Positions 8,991-17,448 of a stretch of 38,947 nucleotides of DNA are shown here, piece after piece. Every line of letters starts with the position of its first letter. The stretch's first letter is position 1. The position numbers and the translations under genes are program-made. The stretch spans positions 1 through 38,947 of the forward strand of contig JAPKAF010000008.1 in assembly GCA_028825365.1 (NCBI GenBank), in the 5' to 3' direction. Source of the DNA: Flavobacteriaceae bacterium (GTDB taxonomy: Bacteria > Bacteroidota > Bacteroidia > Flavobacteriales > Flavobacteriaceae). Below the pieces are notes generated by a model. It was not told the DNA's origin. It searched no databases and worked only from the letters and a program-made list of their open reading frames with translations.

Positions 8991-9007
8991 TTATTTAAAA
9001 TAACTAA
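8987..9007. terminator. Possible bidirectional terminator hairpin
   Basis: TTAGTTATT and AATAACTAA form a perfect nine-pair stem with a three-base loop, precisely at the junction where the hydrolase and M42 genes converge. There is no long U-tract on either side and the stem is A-T rich, so strength is uncertain. Confidence 0.4.
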
Positions 9008-10079
9008 AATCTTCATTATTCTCAATATTTAAAAGTGTATTATAAATTAATTTAATAACACTTTCAACATCGTTTCTGTGAACCATTTCTACAGTTGTGT
9101 GCATATATCTTAACGGTAATGAAATTAGTGCTGAAGCAACACCTCCATTGCTGTATGCAAAAGCATCTGTATCTGTCCCTGTTGCTCTAGAAAGTGCAGC
9201 ACGTTGAAATGGTATTTTGTTCTTTTCAGCAGTACTTATAATTAAATCTCTTAATTTTTGTTGAACTGCAGGTGCATAAGCAATAACAGGACCTTTATCT
9301 AGTTCACAAAACCCTTCCTTTTTCTTGTTGATCATAGGGGTTGTAGTATCATGAGTTACATCAGTAACTATTGCTACGTTTGGTTTTATTGTTTCAGCGA
9401 TCATTTGAGCACCTCTTAATCCAATTTCTTCCTGCACCGAGTTAGTTATATACAATCCAAAAGGAAGTTCTTTTTTATTTTCTTTTAATAGCCTTGCAAC
9501 TTCTGCAATCATGAATCCACCCATTCGATTATCTAATGCTCTACAAACAAAATTATCTTTATTTAGAATATGAAATTCATCTGGGTATGTAATAACACAA
9601 CCAACATGAACATTTAATTTTTCAACTTCTTCTTTTGTTTTACAACCTACATCAATAAATATATTATCAATTTTTGGAGTTTCTTCTTTTGATGACATTC
9701 TAGTATGAATAGCTGGCCAACCAAAGACTCCTTTTACTATACCTTTTTTTGTGTGAATATTTACAATTTTACTTGGAGCAATTTGATGATCACTACCACC
9801 ATTTCTAATGACATATATTAATCCGTTATCAGAAATATAATTTACATACCATGATATTTCATCTGCATGTCCTTCAATAACTACTTTATATTTTGCGTCA
9901 GGATTTATAACAGCAACTGCTGTTCCGTATGTATCAGTAATAAACTCATCTACATAAGGTTTAAGATAATCCATCCATATCTTTTGTCCTTCCCATTCAT
10001 ATCCAGTAGGAGAGGGGTTATTTAAGTAGTTTTCTAAAAATTTTAAAGATTTCTTATTTAATATATTATCCTTAGCCAT
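8991..10079 (-). CDS. M42 family aminopeptidase
   Basis: The 362-residue protein is an M42 metallopeptidase (glutamyl aminopeptidase/tetrahedral aminopeptidase type), a cytoplasmic dizinc enzyme that trims peptides. Metal and catalytic positions can be read: His71 and Asp73 in EGHADE, bridging Asp183 in ALDNRMGG, the catalytic glutamate pair Glu217-Glu218 in VQEEIG, Asp240 in VTDVTHD, and His327 in MHTTVEMVH. A PDZ-like insertion domain occupies roughly residues 80-170. There is no signal peptide. The gene stands alone on its strand, diverging from the DUF4294 gene and converging with the hydrolase. A -7-like box (TACTTTTG) lies upstream on the minus strand at 10108-10115. Confidence 0.95.
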   Translation of the reverse strand: MAKDNILNKKSLKFLENYLNNPSPTGYEWEGQKIWMDYLKPYVDEFITDTYGTAVAVINPDAKYKVVIEGHADEISWYVNYISDNGLIYVIRNGGSDHQIAPSKIVNIHTKKGIVKGVFGWPAIHTRMSSKEETPKIDNIFIDVGCKTKEEVEKLNVHVGCVITYPDEFHILNKDNFVCRALDNRMGGFMIAEVARLLKENKKELPFGLYITNSVQEEIGLRGAQMIAETIKPNVAIVTDVTHDTTTPMINKKKEGFCELDKGPVIAYAPAVQQKLRDLIISTAEKNKIPFQRAALSRATGTDTDAFAYSNGGVASALISLPLRYMHTTVEMVHRNDVESVIKLIYNTLLNIENNEDFSYFK

Positions 10080-10185
10080 TCAATTGTTTTTTAAGTGTTA
10101 ATTGTAACAAAAGTAAAAATAATATGAATTATTTTAATTGTAGCTATTTTAATGATTAATTAACTTCCCAATATTTATTTATAGT

Positions 10186-10193
10186 TATTTTTG
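10186..10193 (+). promoter_or_regulatory. Likely -7 promoter element of the DUF4294 gene
   Basis: TATTTTTG matches TAnnTTTG and ends 14 bases before the ATG, predicting a very short leader. No TTG is present at the expected -33 distance. Confidence 0.4.
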
Positions 10194-10207
10194 TAATAAA
10201 TTTATAA

Positions 10208-10882
10208 ATGAAGTTTTATTTACCCTTACTAATAATTTTTTATAGTTTATTTTCTTTTTCTCAAGAAAATAATGAAGGAGACACCTTTATAATTATAAAG
10301 GGGGATTCAATAATGAAAAACTCAATTGAGTTAAATGAAATCACTTTACTTCCAAGAATTAAGTTCACCGATAGAGATAAGTTAAGACAATATTTAATAT
10401 TAAAAAGAAAGACTCTAAAGGTTTATCCTTATGCCAAGTTAGCGTCGGTAAGACTAGAAACTTTATACGAAAGAGTAAATGATATAAAAAGAAAAAGAAA
10501 TCGCAAGAAGTACATTAAAAGAACTCAAAAGTATGTTGAAGGAAAGTTTACAGATGAACTAAAGAAATTAACTCAAACTGAAGGTCAAATTTTAATAAAA
10601 CTAATAAACAGACACACTGGATTTACTGTATATGAGGTTATAAAAGATTTAAAAAATGGATTTAATGCTTTTTTGTTTAATACGACAGCAAAAATCTTTA
10701 ATATGTCTTTAAAAGAAACCTATTTACCAACTGAAGTAATCGAAGATTATTATATAGAAGATATACTACAAAAAGCTTTTCAGTCTGGATTATTAGAGCC
10801 ACTAGCTCCTAAAAATGATATTCCAGATTTATTTTATTTAAAAAAATTATGGTCTACTAAATCAAGTATGCCAAAACAATAG
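10208..10882 (+). CDS. DUF4294 domain-containing secreted protein
   Basis: This 224-residue protein has a signal peptide (LLIIFYSLFSFSQ) and a basic body that I recognise as DUF4294, a family restricted largely to Bacteroidota and of unknown function. The conserved core runs from YPYAKLASVRLE near residue 77 through KKYIKRTQKYVEGKF and GQILIKLINRHTG to DYYIEDILQKAFQSG near residue 190. The core is helical and strongly positive, unusual for a periplasmic protein, and could contact an anionic polymer or the membrane; that is inference. Its last 26 bases overlap the convergent ZIP transporter gene on the other strand. Length is normal for the family. Confidence 0.85.
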   Translation: MKFYLPLLIIFYSLFSFSQENNEGDTFIIIKGDSIMKNSIELNEITLLPRIKFTDRDKLRQYLILKRKTLKVYPYAKLASVRLETLYERVNDIKRKRNRKKYIKRTQKYVEGKFTDELKKLTQTEGQILIKLINRHTGFTVYEVIKDLKNGFNAFLFNTTAKIFNMSLKETYLPTEVIEDYYIEDILQKAFQSGLLEPLAPKNDIPDLFYLKKLWSTKSSMPKQ

Positions 10883-11552
10883 CTAGAGTAATAAGAGAAA
10901 TTTTAGCTAAATTAAATTTATGCCCTTCGCTACTTTCAAATAAAATTGTAGTAGACACATGTAATAATACTCCAACTACAAAGGAGTCAATGAGAGTTGA
11001 GTATTGTAATAGCTGAGTACTGTTATTTGAAATAAATGTTCCAAATGGGGTCATTGCGCTGAAAAATAATATAAAAAATAAAATTTTGTATTTATTGATT
11101 TCACTATTTAAAAGTGATGTGGTGATAATAAATGCAATTGGAATTTTATGAATAAATATGCCGTATAAAATATTTTGATCTAAGTGAATTGAAAAACCTT
11201 CAACAAATGCATGAAGAGATAAACTTATAAGCAAAACCCAAGGCAGTTTATTGTTGTTGATATGTATGTGGCCATGTTCAGCACCCTTGGAGAAAAATTC
11301 TAGTATAACTTGAAAAAGAATTCCAATCATAATCATTAAACCAATTAATCTTTCATCATAATTTATTTCAGTGATAGGGTTAAGCAGTTTAACAGTATAA
11401 ACGCTCGGCAGAAGATCAAAAACGGTAATTGATAAAAGAAATGCACCACTAAATGCTAGCGTGAGTTGAGAGTTTATTTGTATAGCTCTTTTAGATAAAA
11501 AGATAACGATTAGTGCTCCTACAATTACAGCTAAAAATGGGTATAAATACAT
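10857..11552 (-). CDS. ZIP family metal transporter
   Basis: The 231-residue inner-membrane protein belongs to the ZIP family, which imports divalent metals such as zinc. Hydrophobicity shows seven or eight helices. A His-containing loop (HGHIHINN, about residue 93) precedes the two metal-site helices, which carry LHAFVEGFSIH and FIHKIPIAF, matching the paired HNxxE/HExPH-like sites of the family, although the second motif reads HKIP rather than HEIP. The methyltransferase gene lies six bases upstream on the same strand, so they form an operon. Its 3' end overlaps the DUF4294 gene. Substrate metal cannot be decided from sequence; the Lys in place of Glu may affect the binuclear centre. Confidence 0.88.
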   Translation of the reverse strand: MYLYPFLAVIVGALIVIFLSKRAIQINSQLTLAFSGAFLLSITVFDLLPSVYTVKLLNPITEINYDERLIGLMIMIGILFQVILEFFSKGAEHGHIHINNNKLPWVLLISLSLHAFVEGFSIHLDQNILYGIFIHKIPIAFIITTSLLNSEINKYKILFFILFFSAMTPFGTFISNNSTQLLQYSTLIDSFVVGVLLHVSTTILFESSEGHKFNLAKISLITLAIVLAYLI

Positions 11553-11558
11553 ATTTAA

Positions 11559-12290
11559 TTATTTAAAAATAAAAATTAATCGTTTAGATTTATTAATATC
11601 AAATTCATTTAATTTATAATCTCCAAATATATGAAGTATTTCGAGTTTAGACTGCTTAAACATATCTTTGAAATCACTTATAGTTAATGCCCTTACTTTT
11701 TCTTTAAAAGTATATTGCTTGAAATTATGTTTAAAATTTATTTCTTTAACTAAAAAACCATCACTAAAACACCTTTTTAAGTTGAATTTTATTCCTTCAA
11801 TTTCTTCAGTATTTTGGTGAATCAAATTATTTTTAACATTATTGATATTTAAAAAATCAATAACACCAATCCCGTTTTTATTTAAACTCAATTTTAAACT
11901 ACTCAAAGTTTTTAAATTATCATTAAAGTCTTCAAAGTATCCAAAACTTGTAAATAGGTTAACGATTAAATCAAATTTATTAGACATGGGGTTTCTCATA
12001 TCATGAATATCAAAATTTAAACTATCATTTTCATATTTTTTTGCCTTAAAGATATTTTCTTTTGATATATCAACTCCAGTGACATTATATCCCATTTTAT
12101 TAAAATTCACAGAGTGCCTTCCTTGACCGCATGCTAAGTCTAAAATTTTGGAATCAATTGGTAAATCAAGAAACTTCATTAATTCTGTTGAAAATATTTC
12201 AGCCTCTTTATAATCCCTGTTTTTGTATAGAATATGATAAAATGGTGTGTCAAACCAAGAGTCCTGTAAAGTATTATTGTTTTTAGGCAT
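11559..12290 (-). CDS. Class I SAM-dependent methyltransferase
   Basis: This 243-residue cytoplasmic enzyme has the Rossmann methyltransferase core. Motif I is ILDLACGQGRHS near residue 44, with the acidic ribose-binding residue in VTGVDIS, then a second adenine-contacting region FDIHDMRN and the post-core FDLIVNLFTSFGYF. The pattern most resembles the Methyltransf_25/11 small-molecule families rather than a nucleic-acid methylase, as no NPPY-type motif is present. It heads a two-gene unit with the ZIP transporter and diverges from the RlmL-like gene across a 58-base spacer with symmetrical promoter boxes. The substrate is not known. Confidence 0.87.
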   Translation of the reverse strand: MPKNNNTLQDSWFDTPFYHILYKNRDYKEAEIFSTELMKFLDLPIDSKILDLACGQGRHSVNFNKMGYNVTGVDISKENIFKAKKYENDSLNFDIHDMRNPMSNKFDLIVNLFTSFGYFEDFNDNLKTLSSLKLSLNKNGIGVIDFLNINNVKNNLIHQNTEEIEGIKFNLKRCFSDGFLVKEINFKHNFKQYTFKEKVRALTISDFKDMFKQSKLEILHIFGDYKLNEFDINKSKRLIFIFK

Positions 12291-12310
12291 AAAATATATT
12301 CAGTGATCGT

Positions 12311-12329
12311 CAAAAATAAAGTATTTTTG
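12311..12329. promoter_or_regulatory. Symmetrical divergent -7 boxes
   Basis: CAAAAATA-AAG-TATTTTTG is an inverted repeat in which each arm is a TAnnTTTG box, one for each strand. The plus-strand box lies 19 bases before the RlmL-like ATG and the minus-strand box lies 20 bases before the methyltransferase ATG. No good -33 TTG is seen for either, so the site could instead be an operator. Confidence 0.45.
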
Positions 12330-12348
12330 ATACTGATATTTATATTTT

Positions 12349-13506
12349 ATGGAAAATAATTTTCAAATGGTTGCAAAAACCTTGTTTGGTTTTGAGGACC
12401 TTCTTGCAAATGAGCTTACTCAACTTGGTGCTCAGAAAGTAAAAAAAGGGGTAAGGAATGTCACTTTTTATGGTGACAAAGGGTTTATGTATAAGTGTAA
12501 TTTAGCACTAAGAACAGCTATTAAAATACTTAAACCAATTGCATCTTTTAAAGTAGTTAATGAAGCTGATTTATACGATAAGATTTATAATATAAAATGG
12601 GAAGATTACGTTGACTATAAAGGAACTATAGCAATTAACTCTACAGTTCATTCAACTGTTTTTACTCATTCTCAATATATTTCCTTAAAAGCAAAAGATG
12701 CTATTGTTGATAGATTTAGAGCTGTTAAAGGAGAACGCCCTTCAATAGATTTAAAATTTCCAGATTTAAAAATTAATATACATATAGATAAATTGTTTTG
12801 TAATGTTTCGCTTGATTCATCTGGTGAGTCTTTACATAAACGTGGTTATAAGACTGCGACTAATATCGCACCTATTAATGAAGTTTTGGCAGCTGGGCTT
12901 ATTATGCTAAGCGGCTGGGATGGTCAATCTGATTTACTAGACCCTATGTGTGGTAGTGGAACGATTTTAATTGAAGCAGCTATGATAGCTTGTAATATCC
13001 CGCCTAATCTAATGAGGAATGAATTTGCATTTGAAAAATGGATGGATTGGGATGTTGAACTTTTTGAGACAATTGAAACTTCATTATTAGCTAAAACAAG
13101 AGACTTTCATCATAATATTTATGGTATTGACAAAGCTCCAAGTGCAGTATCAAAGGCAACAGAGAATGTTAAAAATGCAAGTTTAGAATCTTTTATTTCT
13201 ATCAGACATGATGATTATTTTAAGACTTCAAAACCTAATAATGATTTCTTACATATAATTTTTAATCCTCCCTATGGTGAGCGTTTAGAAATAAATATGG
13301 AAGAACTGTATGGCAATATTGGAAATACTTTAAAAAGAAACTATGCAAATAGTACAGCATGGTTTATAACATCTAATATGGAAGCACTAAAATATGTAGG
13401 ATTAAGACCTTCTAGAAAAATAAAACTATTTAATGCTAAGTTAGAATCAACTTTTCTTAAATATGAAGTTTATGATGGAAGTAAAAAAGCAAAAAAAAAC
13501 TTATAG
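12349..13506 (+). CDS. THUMP-domain 23S rRNA guanine-N2 methyltransferase (RlmL type)
   Basis: The 385-residue protein combines an N-terminal THUMP RNA-binding domain (about residues 50-160) with a Rossmann methyltransferase domain. Motifs visible are LLDPMCGSGTILIEAA near residue 197 (SAM binding) and IIFNPPYGERL near residue 302, the NPPY catalytic loop of N2-guanine methylases. This is the architecture of the N-terminal half of E. coli RlmL, which modifies G2445 of 23S rRNA; the RlmK half is absent, as is usual outside gammaproteobacteria. It starts with ATG after a short predicted leader and converges with the DUF6048 gene three bases away. The precise target base is inferred from homology. 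Confidence 0.92.
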   Translation: MENNFQMVAKTLFGFEDLLANELTQLGAQKVKKGVRNVTFYGDKGFMYKCNLALRTAIKILKPIASFKVVNEADLYDKIYNIKWEDYVDYKGTIAINSTVHSTVFTHSQYISLKAKDAIVDRFRAVKGERPSIDLKFPDLKINIHIDKLFCNVSLDSSGESLHKRGYKTATNIAPINEVLAAGLIMLSGWDGQSDLLDPMCGSGTILIEAAMIACNIPPNLMRNEFAFEKWMDWDVELFETIETSLLAKTRDFHHNIYGIDKAPSAVSKATENVKNASLESFISIRHDDYFKTSKPNNDFLHIIFNPPYGERLEINMEELYGNIGNTLKRNYANSTAWFITSNMEALKYVGLRPSRKIKLFNAKLESTFLKYEVYDGSKKAKKNL

Positions 13507-13509
13507 CTA

Positions 13510-14187
13510 TTACTTTTTTATAATTGGAATTAGGTAAGATATTTTATATCCAAAACCAACTCCAAACGAACTGCCATCAAAAGTTTTATTAAAGCCAGGT
13601 ACATGTAAGTTTTGAATATTATTTTTTGAATCAGAATTAATCATTTTTTTTACTTCTAAATTAAACCCTAAAAATAAATTATTTAATATTTCAGCTTTTA
13701 TACCAATTATTAATTCTAACCATAAAGAGGAAAGATTTGTATTACTAATTGGAATATTTATAATGCTTTCCCCCCAAGTTTGACTGTTTGTGTCATATAT
13801 AGTATAGTTGTTAATAGTTTGATCAAACATACTGTAGCCTACTCTTATACCTGAAAAAATCATGTTTTGCATATCTAACCAATTAGTATGCATATTGTAG
13901 TCAACACCAGTTTTTATATAAGTTCCTTTAGATGTAAAGTTTAAATAGTTTTCATCAATAGTTTTTTCACTTAATCCAATTTCAGAAGCTATATAAATTT
14001 TGTTGCTTAATCTATAGTCAGCATTAATCTCAAATCCATCACTGTATAATTTAAATAAATCAAATCCAACTCTAAGTCCATATTTTTGTTCATACTTAAT
14101 AGAATCATTCTCTACATTACTTTCTTGAGAAAAAGTACAAATAGGTATTATGAAAATAAATAATATTTTAGTGAAATATTTCAACAT
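13510..14187 (-). CDS. DUF6048 family outer-membrane-type protein
   Basis: The 225-residue product has a signal peptide (ILFIFIIPICTFSQ) and an alternating strand pattern with a C-terminal strand GVGFGYKISYLIPI, consistent with a small outer-membrane beta-barrel. I assign it to DUF6048 from its overall sequence and its position: in Flavobacteriia this family commonly follows a DUF6452 gene and rlmD, as here. Its start overlaps the end of the DUF6452 gene by 20 bases, so translation is probably coupled. Family function is unknown; an envelope role together with DUF6452 is inference from the constant pairing. Confidence 0.8.
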   Translation of the reverse strand: MLKYFTKILFIFIIPICTFSQESNVENDSIKYEQKYGLRVGFDLFKLYSDGFEINADYRLSNKIYIASEIGLSEKTIDENYLNFTSKGTYIKTGVDYNMHTNWLDMQNMIFSGIRVGYSMFDQTINNYTIYDTNSQTWGESIINIPISNTNLSSLWLELIIGIKAEILNNLFLGFNLEVKKMINSDSKNNIQNLHVPGFNKTFDGSSFGVGFGYKISYLIPIIKK

Positions 14188-14695
14188 GGGCTTGAGTTTC
14201 GTTATCTATTGTTGAGTTAACAAGTTCAGATCCATTTATCCAGGATTCAATAGGTGGCCCAAAGACAGCAGGGTCATAAGTTAAAATTGATAAATCGATA
14301 TAATTATTTATAAATCCACAAGCTCTCGAAACAAAAACTTCTACAGAGCTGTAATCTAGGTATATATGGTTTTCTTCCCCCTGAATTACTTCATCTATAA
14401 GAGAATAGTTTTTATAAAACTTAAATTCAGAAATATCAATATCATTTCTTAACGGAATACCGATAGAGTCTGTTGTTATACCATTAATTGATTCTATTAG
14501 TATCCATTGATTGTCTTTCACTGCATATACTGCTAAAGATTCCACAGCTTTGCTTTCTGTAGTATTATTAGCATCTTTAAAAGTAATTATTAATTGTGGG
14601 GTAGTGGCAGTAGATTCAGCACAAATATCATCTTTTTCACAGCTAGTAATAAAACTAAATATAAATATCAAATAAATATAATGATGAAACTTCAT
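14168..14695 (-). CDS. DUF6452 family lipoprotein
   Basis: This 175-residue protein starts with a lipoprotein signal ending in ITSC (Cys19) and an acidic EKDD sequence. Next comes a family-typical CAESTATTPQLIITF segment and a beta-rich domain. Cys residues near 25 and 131 might pair in the periplasm. I assign DUF6452 from the conserved N-terminal pattern and its location directly after rlmD (two bases apart) and before DUF6048 (20-base overlap). The three genes look like one transcript. The family is confined to Bacteroidota and has no known function; the pairing with a barrel suggests a lipoprotein-barrel complex, which is inference. Confidence 0.8.
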   Translation of the reverse strand: MKFHHYIYLIFIFSFITSCEKDDICAESTATTPQLIITFKDANNTTESKAVESLAVYAVKDNQWILIESINGITTDSIGIPLRNDIDISEFKFYKNYSLIDEVIQGEENHIYLDYSSVEVFVSRACGFINNYIDLSILTYDPAVFGPPIESWINGSELVNSTIDNETQAHVEIFH

Positions 14696-14697
14696 AA

Positions 14698-16104
14698 TTA
14701 TTTTTTCTTTAAAAGTACAACATTTTCAACATGGTGTGTTTGTGGAAACATATCTACAGCTTGAGAATTAATTATTTTATAATCATCTTTAAGTAATTCA
14801 AGATCTCTAGCTTGAGTAGCGCTATTGCAACTAACATATATGATTTTAGATGGTGAAATATTTTTTATTTGTTCAATTACTTTTTTATGCATTCCATCTC
14901 TAGGAGGATCAGTGATAATTACATTTGGATGACCGTTTTCTTTAATAAAATCATTATTAAAAACCGTCTTCATATCCCCAACATAGAAATCAACATTTTT
15001 TATGTTGTTATTAGTAGCGTTTTCTTTTGCTGCTACTATTGCATCAGGAACTGCCTCAATACCTACAACTCTTTTAGCATTTTTAGCTACAAACAAAGCG
15101 ATTGTACCTGTACCAGTGTAGAGATCATAAACAATATCAGTACTATCTAAGTCACTTACATCTCTCACGATTTTATATAATTCATATGCCTGATCTGAAT
15201 TTGTCTGATAAAAAGATTTCGCATTGATTTTAAATTTAAGCCCCTCCATTTGTTCGGTAATGAAACTATCTCCATAATAGGTTTTCACCTCTTGGTCATA
15301 TATAGTGTCATTGGCTTTATTATTAATCACATACAATAAAGAATTAGTAGTTGGGAATTTTTTTATTATGTAGTTTAATAATAGTTTTCTATTATCCTTG
15401 TTATCCGAATAAAACTGAACTAAAATCATAACCTCTCCGGTACTAGTAGTTCTAATCATTAGAGTCCTAAGTTCTCCACTTTGATTAGAGTGATTAAAAA
15501 ACGGAATATTGTTTTCTACTGAAAACTCTTTAATTGAATTTCTAATTATATTAGTAAAGTCTTCTTGAAGCCAACATTTATTAATGTCTACTACTTTATT
15601 CCACATTCCAGGGATATGAAATCCAAGAGCATTTTTTTCTTCAATTATTTTTTTCGATTGAATTTCCTCAATACTTAACCATCTAGAGTCACTAAATGAA
15701 TACTCCATTTTATTTCTGTAGAAATAATCGTTTTTTGCGGCTTTAATTGGAGTTATCTTAGGAAGTTCTAAATTTCCGATTCTAACTAAGTTATTTTCTA
15801 CTTCATTTTCTTTGAACTTTAACTGTTCTTCGTAATTAATATGTTGCCATTTACAACCTCCGCAAACTCCAAAATGCTCACATTTTGGGGTTGTTCTTAT
15901 TTCAGAATATTTATGAAATTCAGTAATTTTACCTTGATAATATGATTTTCTTTGCTTAGTGGTAAGTATGTTTACTATATCACCAGGAGCTCCTCCATCA
16001 ATTATTATAGTTTTTCCGTCATCAGCAACTCCGATAGATTTACCTTTTGAACCTACGCGTTCAATAGTAATATTATTGAACTCTTTATTTTTTTTTCTTC
16101 TCAT
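14698..16104 (-). CDS. rlmD: 23S rRNA (uracil-1939-C5)-methyltransferase
   Basis: RlmD methylates U1939 of 23S rRNA using SAM and carries a 4Fe-4S cluster. The 468-residue protein has an N-terminal TRAM RNA-binding domain (residues 10-65), the cluster cysteines Cys75, Cys81 and Cys84 in CEHFGVCGGC with Cys177 in INKCWLQ, the SAM site YDLYTGTGTIALF, the catalytic loop DPPRDGMH and the nucleophile Cys426 in YVSCNSATQARDL. The end MFPQTHHVENVVLL is also typical. All catalytic and cluster residues are present. It is the first gene of a three-gene unit with DUF6452 and DUF6048 and diverges from the ornithine aminotransferase gene. The related RumB/TrmA possibilities are less likely given the TRAM domain. 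Confidence 0.94.
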   Translation of the reverse strand: MRRKKNKEFNNITIERVGSKGKSIGVADDGKTIIIDGGAPGDIVNILTTKQRKSYYQGKITEFHKYSEIRTTPKCEHFGVCGGCKWQHINYEEQLKFKENEVENNLVRIGNLELPKITPIKAAKNDYFYRNKMEYSFSDSRWLSIEEIQSKKIIEEKNALGFHIPGMWNKVVDINKCWLQEDFTNIIRNSIKEFSVENNIPFFNHSNQSGELRTLMIRTTSTGEVMILVQFYSDNKDNRKLLLNYIIKKFPTTNSLLYVINNKANDTIYDQEVKTYYGDSFITEQMEGLKFKINAKSFYQTNSDQAYELYKIVRDVSDLDSTDIVYDLYTGTGTIALFVAKNAKRVVGIEAVPDAIVAAKENATNNNIKNVDFYVGDMKTVFNNDFIKENGHPNVIITDPPRDGMHKKVIEQIKNISPSKIIYVSCNSATQARDLELLKDDYKIINSQAVDMFPQTHHVENVVLLKKK

Positions 16105-16161
16105 TAATAGAAATTGTTGACATTTAATTGCCTAAGGTTATAATTCTGTACTAAATATTTT

Positions 16162-16169
16162 TAAATTTG
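16162..16169 (+). promoter_or_regulatory. Likely rocD -7 promoter element
   Basis: TAAATTTG matches TAnnTTTG and ends 29 bases before the rocD ATG, giving a predicted leader of about 23 bases. No TTG occurs at the expected -33 position. Confidence 0.45.
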
Positions 16170-16198
16170 TGTAAAATTAACAAAACTAAACGATTTGT

Positions 16199-17431
16199 AT
16201 GCATCAAAGTTTGTCAGATAAAGCAATTGAAATAGAAAATGAGTTTGGAGCTCATAATTATCATCCTTTACCAGTGGTTTTAAACAAAGGTGAAGGTGTT
16301 TATGTTTGGGATGTAGAAGGAAAGAAATATTATGATTTTTTATCTGCATATTCAGCCGTTAATCAAGGTCATTGTCACCCGAAAATTATTAAAGCCTTAA
16401 TTGATCAATCTACAAAATTAACTCTAACCTCTAGAGCATTTCACAATGATGTACTTGGTGAATACGAGAAATTCATAACATCTTTTTTCGGATATGATAA
16501 AGTTCTTCCAATGAACACAGGAGTAGAGGGAGGAGAAACAGCAGTTAAATTAGCAAGAAAGTGGGGTTATGATGTAAAAAAAATTCCTAGTAACTCTGCA
16601 AAAATTATTTTTGTAGAAGGTAATTTCTGGGGTAGAACTTTAGGAGCTATATCATCTTCTACAGATCCATCAAGCACGAACGGGTTTGGTCCCTTTATGC
16701 CTGGATTTGAGTTGATTCCTTATAATGATATTGATGCTTTAAAAATAGCTTTATCGGATCCTAATGTTGCAGGTTTTATGGTAGAACCTATACAAGGAGA
16801 AGCTGGAGTTGTAGTTCCAGATGATGATTATCTTTTGACAGCTTTTAACTTATGTAAAGAGCATAATGTATTATTTATAGCAGATGAAGTTCAGACTGGT
16901 ATTGCAAGAACAGGAAAGATGCTATGTTGTGATCACCATGGTTTTAAGCCAGATGTACTTATTTTAGGTAAGGCTCTTTCTGGGGGTGTTTTTCCAGTTT
17001 CAGCTGTCTTAGCTTCTAATGAAGTTATGCTTACAATTAAACCAGGAGAGCATGGGTCTACCTATGGTGGAAATCCTCTAGGTTGTAAAGTTGCAATTGC
17101 TGCTTTAGAAGTTGTTAAAGAAGATGGGCTAGTTGAAAATGCAGAATCTTTAGGGAAACTCTTTAGATCTGAAATTAATGAATACATTAAAACTAGTGGT
17201 ATAGCTAGAATTGTTAGAGGGAAGGGATTATTAAATGCTATCGTTATAAATGATTCAGAAGAAAGCGAGACTGCTTTAAACATATGTAAGTCCATGTCTT
17301 CTAAGGGTCTTTTAGCAAAGCCAACACATGGGAATATTATTCGATTTGCACCACCTCTAATAATTACGAAAGATCAGCTTATGGATGCTTTATCTATTAT
17401 TAAGAAAACTTTAAAAGAATTTGAAATATAA
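16199..17431 (+). CDS. rocD: Ornithine--oxo-acid aminotransferase
   Basis: This 410-residue PLP enzyme transfers the delta-amino group of ornithine to 2-oxoglutarate, giving glutamate semialdehyde and linking arginine or ornithine breakdown to proline and glutamate. Diagnostic segments are the start [41 protein letters not shown], Asp229 in IADEVQTG and the PLP lysine Lys258 in [14 protein letters not shown], followed by [10 protein letters not shown]. These distinguish ornithine aminotransferase from acetylornithine or GABA aminotransferases. It diverges from rlmD, a pairing common in Flavobacteriia, and is followed 17 bases later by a cysteine desulfurase gene on the same strand, with which it may share a transcript. 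Confidence 0.95.
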   Translation: MHQSLSDKAIEIENEFGAHNYHPLPVVLNKGEGVYVWDVEGKKYYDFLSAYSAVNQGHCHPKIIKALIDQSTKLTLTSRAFHNDVLGEYEKFITSFFGYDKVLPMNTGVEGGETAVKLARKWGYDVKKIPSNSAKIIFVEGNFWGRTLGAISSSTDPSSTNGFGPFMPGFELIPYNDIDALKIALSDPNVAGFMVEPIQGEAGVVVPDDDYLLTAFNLCKEHNVLFIADEVQTGIARTGKMLCCDHHGFKPDVLILGKALSGGVFPVSAVLASNEVMLTIKPGEHGSTYGGNPLGCKVAIAALEVVKEDGLVENAESLGKLFRSEINEYIKTSGIARIVRGKGLLNAIVINDSEESETALNICKSMSSKGLLAKPTHGNIIRFAPPLIITKDQLMDALSIIKKTLKEFEI

Positions 17432-17448
17432 ACTTTAACTCATAATTA

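Noticed and set aside
14869-15150. 93-residue plus-strand ORF inside rlmD
   Set aside because: Antisense shadow of the conserved SAM-binding and catalytic region of rlmD; its content is what reverse translation of that segment gives.
16161-16349. Minus-strand ORF across the rocD start
   Set aside because: Covers the rocD N-terminus and its promoter region; no support as a gene.
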